Positions 36,901-49,300 of a stretch of DNA of 64,000 nucleotides are shown here, one piece after another. The notes under the pieces are model-generated. The model saw nothing but the letters and a program-made list of their open reading frames with translations, searched no databases and was not told where the DNA came from. Position numbers and translations under genes: made by a program. Source of the stretch: Whitmania pigra (taxonomy: Eukaryota; Annelida; Clitellata; Hirudinida; Haemopidae); assembly GCA_021613335.1 (NCBI GenBank), contig JAJTWR010000269.1, positions 1,780,001-1,844,000 on the forward strand. The letters are read 5' to 3'. How positions within the stretch are numbered: position 1 is the first letter of the stretch; every line of letters starts with the position of its first letter.

Positions 36901-39900
36901 TAAAGCGATTGATAATTACAATTTGCATTGTATTGTATTGCATTGTATTAATTCAATCATGCAATTAATTCTTAATTTATTATTAATTAATTATTAATAA
37001 GATTAATTCTTATTAATTCTTAATTCCGCCATCGGATTGAACTAAACTAGTTTTGATAACAACATGAGTTGTTGCAAATTTCAGGTTCAACTATTGCTTC
37101 GTCTTAAATGTTGATTTTTGTTGAATTTGTTGAATTCTTAAAGTTTTTACGTCCTCAATCAGAATGCAATTCTCGTAAAATGTTCTGGACATTGAAGTCT
37201 TTCTGATGAATTTGGACAGCTTCCAGCAAGGCATTTGAGAGCGTTCCAAAAATATTTTATTACAAAATAAAAATCATTTTGATTATTTAAGATTTTCAAA
37301 AAATTCAAAAATATCATTTTGATAGAAAGAATGAACAACATTGAAAAAACGATAACGGAAGGGTTTATCAAAGGGTTATCATTGATGACAAGCTTGACAG
37401 TGCATCGTCTGCTGAATTTCCTTTAACCGGATCTTGTTCTTGCTTTCAACATCCATCCATCCATCCATCCATCCATCCATCCATCCATCCATCCATCCAT
37501 CCATCCATCCATCCATCCATCCATCCATCCATCCATCCATCCATCCATCCATCCATCCATCCCATCCATCCATCCATCCATCCATCCATCCATCCATCCA
37601 TCCATCCATCCATCCATCCATCCATCCATCCATCCATCCATCCATCCATCCATCCATCCATCCATCCATCCATCCATCCATCCATCCATCCATCCATCCA
37701 TCCATCCATCCATCCATCATCCATCCATCCATCCATCCATCCATCCATCCATCCATCCATCCATCCATCCATCCATCCATCCATCCATCCATCCATCCAT
37801 CCATCCATCCATCCATCCATCCATCCAATCATATTTCATACATTAATTATGTTAATAAAATAAAGCAACAAATGTTAGCGTAAAGAATTAGAAAAATATT
37901 AATTGTTAGAAAAATAAAGTGACAAAAGTTAGCATAAATAAATAAATCAAAAAAAAAATAATTACTTCTTTCAGAAAGACAGATAAAATATGTTCGTCAA
38001 TAAATTGGATATTCTTTCAACCAATCGGAGCTTCTCATTTGGTTTCCATGACAACCAGAAGAATGAATGATGATGATGGTTTTCTCAGAAAACATGGTGA
38101 TATGGATTTCCGCAGTCTGACGTCATCACCATCATCATCATCATCATCATCACCAATTCCTAACATCAACTCCATGTCATTTCCAGTTTCTTATCAAACA
38201 TGCCTTTTTTGTGTACTTTTCGAAGGCTTCCTGAATTTATTTTTTTATTAACTAAATACGATATTTGTAATTTTTTAATTGTCATTACGTAATTAATAAT
38301 TCGACGACGATAATAATAATAATAATAACAATAATAATGTGACTTTATGCCAAATGACATACACATAAAATATTATTTATTTAAATTTATTCGAGTATCA
38401 AACTCAATGTTGAATAAACGTAGCAGAATTCTGTCCGTGTGGAATTTCGATGCATCGTAAAATATGGAAAACAATTTGAATGGATGATCAGAAAAATTTA
38501 TTGCGTCATTTTTTTGTAGAATTATAATCAATTGATTTAAAAAAATATTTTTATTGAATGAATTGAAAGACTATATTATAGGCATTTAAAACTTGAGAAT
38601 ATATATAAAATTTATAGTTACATAGGTATTTTTTGATTATTTATATATCGTTGTTGATTTGTATTTTGTGATGAAATCCTAAGAATCTTGATGAATTTTC
38701 AAAAGTTAAAAATAAATCAAATAATATTAAAAGTGGTTGATAAAATAAATAATTTACTCAATAAGTCTGTTAATCAAATAAGTTATGACTCGACCAAGGA
38801 TTGTATTTGATAATGGCATTTTGGGTGTTAATGATGATGATGATGATGAAGTTATTATTAATTTGGATATACAGTCTGGACGGAAACTTTGAGGTCACTC
38901 CATATTTTTGTGATAACTCGTTAAATATAAGTTCAATATTACTCAATTTTACACATAATATTTCTTTTTTGTAGACAAAACATCCTGCAAAATGCTAAAG
39001 AAATTTAACAAGTAGTAAAATATGTAATACAGCATTCTGTCCTGTATTTGATGGAGTTGAAAGTTGTTCATTTGCAGATCCAATATCTTTGGTGCCAAGA
39101 AACGGAATATTTGATCGTCCATCCATCTTGAGTTGTTGACATTACACTTCCTGCATTTTACTTGCTATTCATTAAAAGCTATCATTTAATTTGCCAGTTT
39201 GATTACTTTGTTAGTTTCAATGTCAATCTAATAAAGGTTTTCGATTGATTATAACAGATTGAAAATTATGAAATTGATCGTTTAACATTGAAAAATAAAT
39301 ATTTATGAAATTAATTCAATATTTATTTTTCATTCAATTAATCATGAATTATGTTTAAATTTTTCTAATTTTGATGTGGTTTAAATTTTTAAATATTTAA
39401 ATAATTTCCATAACTTTAATATTAATTAATTAATGGTTAATTTGTAAGGCGCCATTGTCCATACCGTCAGAGACGCTCATCTGTAATTGGTAATTACGCG
39501 ATAATTTTTACAATGGCGACATAACAATATTATTAACAATTAGCATTAATTATTAGCAATTACAATATTTTTTTTTCGTATAAGTTGTTTTTGCAAATTT
39601 TTATCCATATCACGAAGTATTGGAATGTTAAATGGAAGACGGAATGCTGTTTCAACAGATGTGGCACTTGATTTTTGACTTCTTCTCATTATTAACTAAT
39701 TAATTTTATGCCATTCATAAAAGTAACCTGTTATTAGAAATACTGTTAAATATAACGCTAATATAATTGGCTGGTATGGTCATTGATTATGTGTCGATGT
39801 AACAATGTCGATGTAACAACAACAACAACAATTTCACAAACGTCATGTAATCAGCATAACATCACGGATTATTTTCATAAATTTGTTCTTGAATTTCAAT

Positions 39901-42900
39901 TTGATTTTGTTCGAGGCAAGTTTGAAGAGCAGGTTCTCGTTTTTAATATAATTCTTTGAAACAAGATACGATGAGATGACACCAGTGCATAAAAACTAAA
40001 TAAATATTAATGTAAATGATTTTATCATTATTATTGCTTTTAAAAAACATTTATAAAAATAATTAGTATAATAAGTAATATAACATATTATTTTTAATAC
40101 AATCATCGTACAATCATTAGAAGAAAGATTGCATGTCACATGTCTGACATTTTCAAAGATCATGTCTAAATATTAGGGCAGACAAAGTCTCATTAGGCTC
40201 GTTTGTAGGAACCAATAGGATGAGGATTAAAAGACATGACTGGCAGTCATTGGCTGAAAAGTAGTTTCTGACACGCACGTTGTTGGATGTACTTTCCAAA
40301 AAACGTGTTTCTATTGGTGGTACTTCTTTTTATAAAGTGTTTCTATTGGATGTACTTGACTGGAGGCTTATTTCATTGGGCAATTATACTCTGCACTTGT
40401 TTCTATTGGTTAAACTAATTTTTAATAAAGGTAATTAGATATTAATAGGTGTTAATAATATTAATGATAAAAACAATATAAAACAATATTTATTACTGTA
40501 ATTTATTATAATTTAGTTACATTTATTAAAGAAAGGTTAAAATTCATATTATAATAAATCTCGATATCATCAATGATGTAATTTTACAGGAACATGACAT
40601 ATCATGATATCAATTTAACTTAATAATTCTAATAATAACTGTAACATACGTTTTTACAGAGTCTAATAGTAATGTACTGCATAATGCAGCCTAATAAAAT
40701 TATAATTATAATGCATCAAAATATTTAATTCCAGCCAGACCACCGTCTTTTCAAAGCAGACCACAAGAACTCGTAGCCTACGTAAACAAAAAAGTGCAAT
40801 CGATGAACTGCAGAGTGGCGGGAATTCCTCCGCCAGAGGTTACGTGGTACAAGGACAACCAGCCAATCATAGAACCGATGAAAAGAATGAAACTATCCAG
40901 GTAGGATTGTATATATTATGTTTTACGATATCTCAACTAATAGGTCACGAAAATTTCTAAAATCTTAGTATGTTTTGTAAACAGTGCTTCCAAAATTATG
41001 TTTAAATTTGGTAAAATATTATTTTCAAACTTAGTAAAAAATCCAAAAAATGTGTTTTTACGATGCCAAAAATGATAAGAAGTAAACCTCAAAATTCAAT
41101 AATAACAATAAAAATGTAATTTTTTACACAAAAAGTTATCTGGTATGAAATTATGTTTTTTTCCTAATGTTTCAAAACATCTTTTGCCCATCGACGAAAT
41201 TAATTTTTTTATAAAGTCTGCTTTCAGCTGATTCCAGGCAGTCCTGATGCCATCTTCCAAGTCTGATTTAGAGATAAATTGTCTTTCATTTTTGTAAACA
41301 AGTCTGGACAACTTACCCCATAAATTTTCAATAGGATTAAGGTCAGAAAAGCAAGCTAACCAGCTCAAAATTATGTTTTTCTCTTGGAAAAAGCTCTTTG
41401 TCAGTTTGGATGTATGGAATGAGGCGTTATCATGCTGGAATACAAAATTCGCACTATACCTCCTTCCAGCAAAAGGAAGGAGATTATTTTGCAACACTTT
41501 AATGTAATCAGCCACTTTTGTTTTCCATGTAGAAAGGCTAGATCAGTGACTCCACCATGCGAAATCCCTGCCAAAATCATGACTGTTTCAGCTCAATGAA
41601 TTCTACTGAAAAATGACTCTTTCTTTTTTCTGAGGTCATGTCAATAAAGCTAATAACCATCAGGTCCATTTAATTTGAATTTCTTTCATCAGAAAAAATT
41701 ACATTGGTCATTCTTTGATAATAGTGTTTTGGCTCGGGCAATTTTGTGATGTTCTTGCTTTTCAATTCTTAAAATATTACTTGCATTCAAATCATTCAAG
41801 ACTGTACTCTTAGACACAGTCACATTTAACTCTGTTCTTAGCTGGTTTACCTGAAGATGCTCTTCTCAGCAGCATTTTCTTCTCTTTGGCAGACAATTTC
41901 TCCTTACTTCCCGGAGATTTCTTGAGTCCATATTTTTTCAGGAGCATTCATGTAATTATTACTAAACTATAAATAATAAACTAAAAAAGATAATTTCGTA
42001 AACATATCTTGCTTATGCACCACAGAAACTTAATTTAAAGTTAATTTGCACCTTGCTAATTTTATTTTATAGCTCCTAAGCAAACCCCTTTCTATCTATT
42101 TTGGACGGCTCAAAAACACATTTTTAAGTAATTTACAATTTTTAACAGTTCTAGGAAGTCCAAATTTAACAAGGTGTTTTATATACGATAAGGTGTTATA
42201 ATGTCAACATTTGAATAAATTCCGTTATATGATGTTCGAGAATTTTGCATATTGCACATTTTATGTGCCTTTTCTATATTTATTGGGCGGAATGTATATT
42301 AAAATATGAATGGTTATATTATTATAATGAACCATTACATCACATTAGAGACATTTATTTACTATCAACTTTATCAGGTTTATTTTACCTTAAAACACAA
42401 ATAATAGTCAAAACAATTTATCGAGACGGGCACATTTGTCGTTCAACATTTCAAAGTATTTAGCATAATTTTAAAATTGAATATTTGAACTAATTATTAA
42501 ATTATTTTTCTTACAATGAATTACATGCTGAAATTGTGATAAAAATTGATCAATCAAGTTTTTCAAGGAATGTAATTACTTGGAAAATCCATGCTATTTA
42601 TAACATCACCTGCCTTGATATCAGGTGTTTGCCGCGAGAGGTTGAACAAACACAGGTGTGCTGAATTTATGACGTCACATTTTTCAATTTTTGATAAAGA
42701 TTCGTCATTACCGGAGTTCAATCAATCTTTTTTAGGTTTTGAATAAATTTTGAATTTAAGAATTAATAAATCTTTTATTTTCAAATTGTTACATGAAATG
42801 TCAAATTAAATGTTGATAAATTTAAAAACATCAAAACAAAATGCAATAAACCTTTACTGTCTTGTTCATCCATCAATTCATCTTTAGTAAACCTTGGTAT

Positions 42901-45788
42901 CGATGATTCACCCATCCATCCATCCATCCATCCATCCATCATCCATCCATCCATCCATCCATCCATCCATCCATCCATCCATCCATCCATCCAATCCATC
43001 CATCCATCCATCCATCCATCCATCCATCCATCCATCCATCCATCCATCCATCCATCCATCCATCCATCCATCCATCCATCCATCCATCCATCCATCCATC
43101 CATCCATCCATCCATCCATCCATCCATCCATCCATCCATCCATCCATCCATCCATCCATCCATCCATCCATCCATCCATCCATCCATCCATCCATCCATC
43201 CATCCATCCATCCATCCATCCATCCATCCATCCATCCATCCATCCATCCATCCATCCATCCATCCATCCATCCATCCATCCATCCATCCATCCATCCATC
43301 CATCCATCCATCCATCCATCCATCCATCCATCCATCCATCCATCCATCCATCCATCCATCCATCCATCCATCCATCTCTTTCATTCCATTGCGACAGGAA
43401 CAACACGAAGCTTTCAATTCGCCGCCTAAAGTTGAGGGACGAAGGATGGTACTGGTGTGAAGCCACCAATGCACTCGGTTCTACCAACAGCTCCCCCACA
43501 TTCCTAAACGTCACCTTGGCACAACCCGAGAATTCTCAAGTAATAATAATATTAATAATAAAATGTTTATTTATAAATCTCCATATTCATCAGCTTCAAT
43601 TATTATTATTATTATTGTTATTATTATTATTATTATTGTTATTATTATTATTATTATTACTTGTGATTTGTAATTTTCCAACTGATGTTAATAATATATA
43701 TTCACAGCTACCATGTTTTTACTGTGTTAAATTACTATGTTATCTGAACATTTAACATTTTTCCCCAAAAATCATAATCATCACCAGCATTGTCGTCATT
43801 ATCATCATCCTCATCATCATCATCATCCGCATCGTCGTCGTCGTCACAGCTTATCGGAAGCATTCCACTTATGAAATAAATATCGCATTATTGCACGTGC
43901 AATTATTTCTTTTACGGTTATTTGATATTTTTATTGTTCATAAATTAACTTTTAATCAACGTTTTTTTTTGTAATTTCTTTGCAAATTCTTCAATATTTT
44001 TATGATGTTTTCATGATTTTTAAAAATATCACAAAAAACAATTTTAATCTTACAAAATTTGATTTACCAATTTTTGATATTTAAAAACTTTTTGTTTGTT
44101 ATTTTGTTTTAAATGTTTTTTTATTATAATAAACATAATAACAAATGCTTTATAAATTCAATAATACTAACAAAAAATATTATTATCATAATTTCAAATT
44201 AATCCACACAACGCAACGGCAACAAGCAAGCAAGCTGCATAACAAGAAACGAAAACTGAGGTCATAAAAGTTGATTACGTGAAAAGGGTGTCGTTAAACT
44301 TTATTACAAATTCCTTCAACGTCTGATAGGTCTCTGGAAAGTAAAACTTGTATCCCCTGCTTTATGGCAATTGCAATGAACAATATGCATACGACGACGT
44401 GGCATAACAATACTATTATGATACCGTAATATCAATTCTATTATAATACCCTAGTACCACACTTGCACTATGAGCAACATACCATCTTAGATATACTGCG
44501 TAATACTGCACTTCAAATGGCAACCAATGCTCAGAACACTAGCGGGGTAGGATAGGGCAGTTGAGGGATAGAGTGGTGTGTGCCCTAGGGTCAGGTAATG
44601 TTACAACCCCCTATCGTGCTTTAAGGCCTTTTTCTTTTTTTAACATCGACGTACGGGCTCGTGACTGCACTGCTTAGGGGCCCAAAATATCTCGGTGGTA
44701 CTACCAATATCATCTTACTGCGGTACTCATCATCATTATCACTATTGTCCTTGTCATAGACATTATCATTGTTATTAACATTATCATTGTCATCATCGTA
44801 ATTGTCATCATCATTGTCATTAATATCGTTGTTATCATCATCAATATCACATTCTCCGTAGGCGTTTGTAAGACAAATTTGTGCAGAAAAATTATGAAAT
44901 GATTTGCAAAATATAAAAATGACAAGGAATGACGTCATTGAGGGATGTTTCTTGCATATTTTTCATTGAATATTTTCAATAAAGCACTAACTACTATAAA
45001 ATAAAAAAACTACACATTTTAATTATGAATTGTTAATATTGTCATTATTACTATACAATAAGTAACTGATTGAAATTATATACAAATCTCAGACCCATAT
45101 CACATAGCAGTTTTGTGTGATGCGTCCAGTGATATTGGATGTATGAACGGCGGAACATGTTACAAAATAGCTACACTGGAACTCAGCTTCTGTGCGTGAG
45201 TAATTATAAATAATTGTAAATAATTATTAATTAATAAAAAGTTAAATAGTAATTAATAAATGCATAATATTTATATTCATACTTTCAGCGATTTATTTCT
45301 ATTTAGCCGATTTTTCGAGTGCCTTTTGTATCCGGATAGGATTTTTTTAATCTCTGTTTTATAGGAAACATAATATTCAATAATAAATATGGCAGAATTT
45401 ATAGCATAACAATATATGGAAATTAATTATTAACACAAGTAAAATATAAATAATAAATTAACAAAAGAAAATATGAATGAAACTTCGTTAGAATGATCAT
45501 GTATTTCAATACAGGTGTCTGCCTGGTTATATCGGTGACAGATGCCAAGAACCTATTTTGGCAAGGATACAAGAGAAAGGTGAGATTGAATAATAACATT
45601 CACAATGAACTCATCATCATCATCATAGGCGTCGTCGTCATCGTCATCGTTATCAGAATCGTCATCATCATCATCGTCGTCATCATCATCAATACTTGCT
45701 CACAACTCCATAATTGAACTATTTATCACTCTCGACCGGTTAGGATTGACAGATCATTCTAGCAGGGATGAATTTATTATTGCGCTGC

Positions 45789-45863
<75 letters not shown>

Positions 45864-45906
45864 CATAATACTAATAATAATAATATATAATAATAATAAT
45901 AATAAT

Positions 45907-45964
<58 letters not shown>

Positions 45965-46199
45965 AATAAATAATAATGATTAAAATAAAAATAACAATAT
46001 ATTAGTTATAATCGATAATAAATGTTGAGGTAATAATTAATATATAATAATTTAACTAATATGTAATAATTTATAACCGGCCATATTGAATCTATTTGCA
46101 AATAACTTAAAACTAAACATCTTCATTTGGTTCAAAAATCCTCTTTATAATCAATATAGATCATCATCATCATCATCGTCACCATCATCATCATCATCA

Positions 46200-46283
<84 letters not shown>

Positions 46284-46299
46284 TCATCATCATCATCAG

Positions 46300-46335
<36 letters not shown>

Positions 46336-49300
46336 TCATCATCATCATCATCTCATCATCATCATCCTCATTACTACCATCACCACCACCACCACCATCA
46401 TCATCATCACTAACATTGGATTCTCATAACGGTCCCCACATGGGTGGTCCAATCGTCCATGTGTGTGTGACATCTGTCCATGTCCATTGAAATGCTTCCT
46501 GATTTATGAACTCCTTTTGTCTACTCCATGTTTTTGTTGAGTCACAATTTGTGTTTGTTTTTACGAATTATAAACATTAGTCACAGCTTAAAGTAATCAT
46601 TGTTAATTGTTAATAAATTTAATACAAACTGGTTTCATTGCAAGTTATAGTTGAGTTTAAAATTTACAACTATTGAAATTGTTCCATAAAATTTGTAGTT
46701 GAATATTTATTCGAATATTTGAATTACTTGTAGGTTGATAAATAATTAGCTATTATAGAATAATTGAGTGTCTTGCATCCGTGTTGTTGTACGTTATCAC
46801 AGCAGACATTCGCACAATGGTGCAAAAACACATAGACACAAAGATATTCACGCACAAACACACAAACACATACACGCACACACACATACTCAGTCACAAA
46901 TAAACACACAGACTCACACACACACACACATAGAATGAACTTCCTCTAAAAACTTCAAGTCAGTGAGCGATGATGGTGGAGTCTGAAAAGTTTTAGAAAA
47001 GCTTTACAAAGTTTTCCTCTCAATGAGCGATAAAGGAGAACTGTTTCCGAACCAAATGACGAAAAGTAGAAGGACGTCTCAATGGTCCATCATCGTCATC
47101 GTCATCGTCATCATCATCATCGTCGTCATCATAATTATCATCATCATTATCATCATCATCGTCGTCATCATAATCATCATCATCATTATCATTATCATCA
47201 TCGTCATCCTAATCATCATCATCATCATGATGCAATATTTATATTCATGGCCGGTAAAGGATGGTAGTTAAGGGAAGTGCCCAGGAGCACCTCATTTTTT
47301 TGGGGGGACATCCCATGTTTTAAAACTTTTTTTAGCTTTTCCATTACCTTATTGACAAAACATTTTGGGACCCGTGGCCGATGAAACTGGATGTAAGGAG
47401 TTTCTATTAGTGGTCCTTTAATAACAACCAACTTTTTTTTTTAAATATGTTAATTATGCACTATTCCTATTTCTTAAATATTTATTCGGCAATATTTATA
47501 TACATATGTATTAATTATTTTTTTAATTTAGTAATTAATTTAGTAATTAATTTATTAACTCCCAACAACAGACTTCGGTCACACAACCTACGAGAGGTTA
47601 GCCATGGCAGCAGTTTTCATATCAGCTCTTGTTCTTGCTGCCCTCTCCACAATCGCTTACTGCTTGGCCAAGTGAGTTGACCCAATATCTCAGGTCATAG
47701 GTCAAACGTCGACTGGGTTGATCTCTGTTTAGAGTTGTCTTACCTATGCTGCGGTGTTATACAAATTTCATTGCCATCACCATCATCGTCATCATCATCG
47801 TCATCATCACCATCATCGTCATCATCATCGTCATCATCGTCATCGTCGTCGTCGTCGTCGTCATGGTATTCAGATTAAGAGAGGAATACAGATCGTACAT
47901 TATGGAGAAAGTGAAACTCATGAATGAAGTGAAATCAGGGGAATTCTTCTCTCAACAACAACCAAGATGCAGACCACAAGTTGGTTTTGGTTTAACTTGA
48001 AATTTGTAATAATTTTTTTTTATTATTAAATATTTTAAAAATTAATTATTTCAAGAAATAATTATTTTAGTTATTTTAATATTAATATGTTATGTTAATA
48101 TTTAATTATTTTTAGTTTACCTATATATATTATATATATATAGTATTTATTACAAATTTGTCTATTAATAATTTTAACAAACATCATCTATTTACATCCG
48201 CTAGACATCCTTGACTCTGCTATTTATCATTTAAATATAAACATTTTTTAAATTAATAAAAAAGTGTTTTAAAACTATTTTATTTAAAGTTGAAAGTTAC
48301 GAAATAGAGAGTTACAAATACATACAATTAAATTAATGGAATTAGGTAATTAATTTAATGACATTTGCACACAAAGATAATAATTACTTTTCTTAAAGAT
48401 CACTTGATGGAATTTTTAAAGCAACTTTAGCAATTTGTTTGCAAGTATTTTCTATATTCAAGATTCGTCCGCTGTTTTTTGAAATGTTTACTTTTTTCTA
48501 AAAGTGCTTAAATGTCAAAATTATGAAACATTGTATTGTTATTATTATTATTATTATTAAAAAATGACAAGGCTATAATTTTATTATTATATAATTATTG
48601 ATTGATAATTATTATTCATCACTATTATTATATTTAATGACTTTAATGATTATTATTATTAAAAAATGACAACACTATAATTTTATTGTTATATAATTAT
48701 TGATTGATAATTATTATTCCTCACTATTATTACATTATATGCACAGATGCACAGAGATATTTTGAAGACTTAAATAAAATGTGAAGATCCATAAAACTTT
48801 GGCTTCATTAAATGCAACATTTTTGGCGCCTTTGGAGCAGACGACTAAAAGTTTAAGAAAATGTCAATGGTTGGAGCACTCACACAACTCGATATTTTGC
48901 TCGTTTCCAGTGTAATAAAAATAATTATAATCTCAATAATTAAAAATATATTATTCGTCATTATGCAATTCATAAAATTGTAAGTATTTTTATTACGAAA
49001 TAATAAATAATTATGGACACAAACACACATACATTCAAGCATCATACATATTGCAAAACACGTGCAAATAAAATATTTTTATTCACTCCCCCATGTCGTT
49101 AGTTATTGCACTTAATGTTTGTCCGTTAACTTCTTAAATTTTAGTTTAAATGAGAAAGTGCAAAGTGTATTTTTAAATATTTTAAAATAATAACAATCGC
49201 CCATTTTACAATTAAATGTAAAAGTAATATATTAAATAAATATATTGACATATATTAAAAGTAGAAGCTCATGAAAATCATTTCTTATATCCTCTTTGCA

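Larger units (their letters stand above)
33975..40730 (+). other. Neuregulin intron 1 (about 6.8 kb)
   Basis: Contains a CCAT array (37451-37828), an X-box/CCAAT pair near 38.02-38.06 kb, a SINE remnant near 39.45 kb, and a sequence at 38871 (CAGTCTGGACGGAAACTTTG) that looks like the end of a Tc1/mariner-type element. Several short open frames at 35.3-36.7 kb, in GC-richer patches, are unexplained. A possible cryptic exon or nested gene at 36518-36682 is listed separately. Confidence 0.6.
40901..43397 (+). other. Neuregulin intron 2, within the Ig domain
   Basis: About 2.5 kb. It holds the Tc1/mariner relic on the opposite strand and a long CCAT array whose end is only 22 bp from the acceptor ATTGCGACAG. 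The 72-codon frame at 42245-42463 is AT-driven and matches nothing. Confidence 0.75.

Noticed and set aside
42781..43514. Several frames of 188-196 codons on both strands (Met-Asp-Gly-Trp or His-Pro-Ser-Ile repeats)
   Set aside because: Artefacts of the CCAT array, which is open in all six frames.
44621..44938. Asp/Asn-rich minus-strand frames
   Set aside because: They translate an ATCATT/ATTGTC repeat inside a neuregulin intron.
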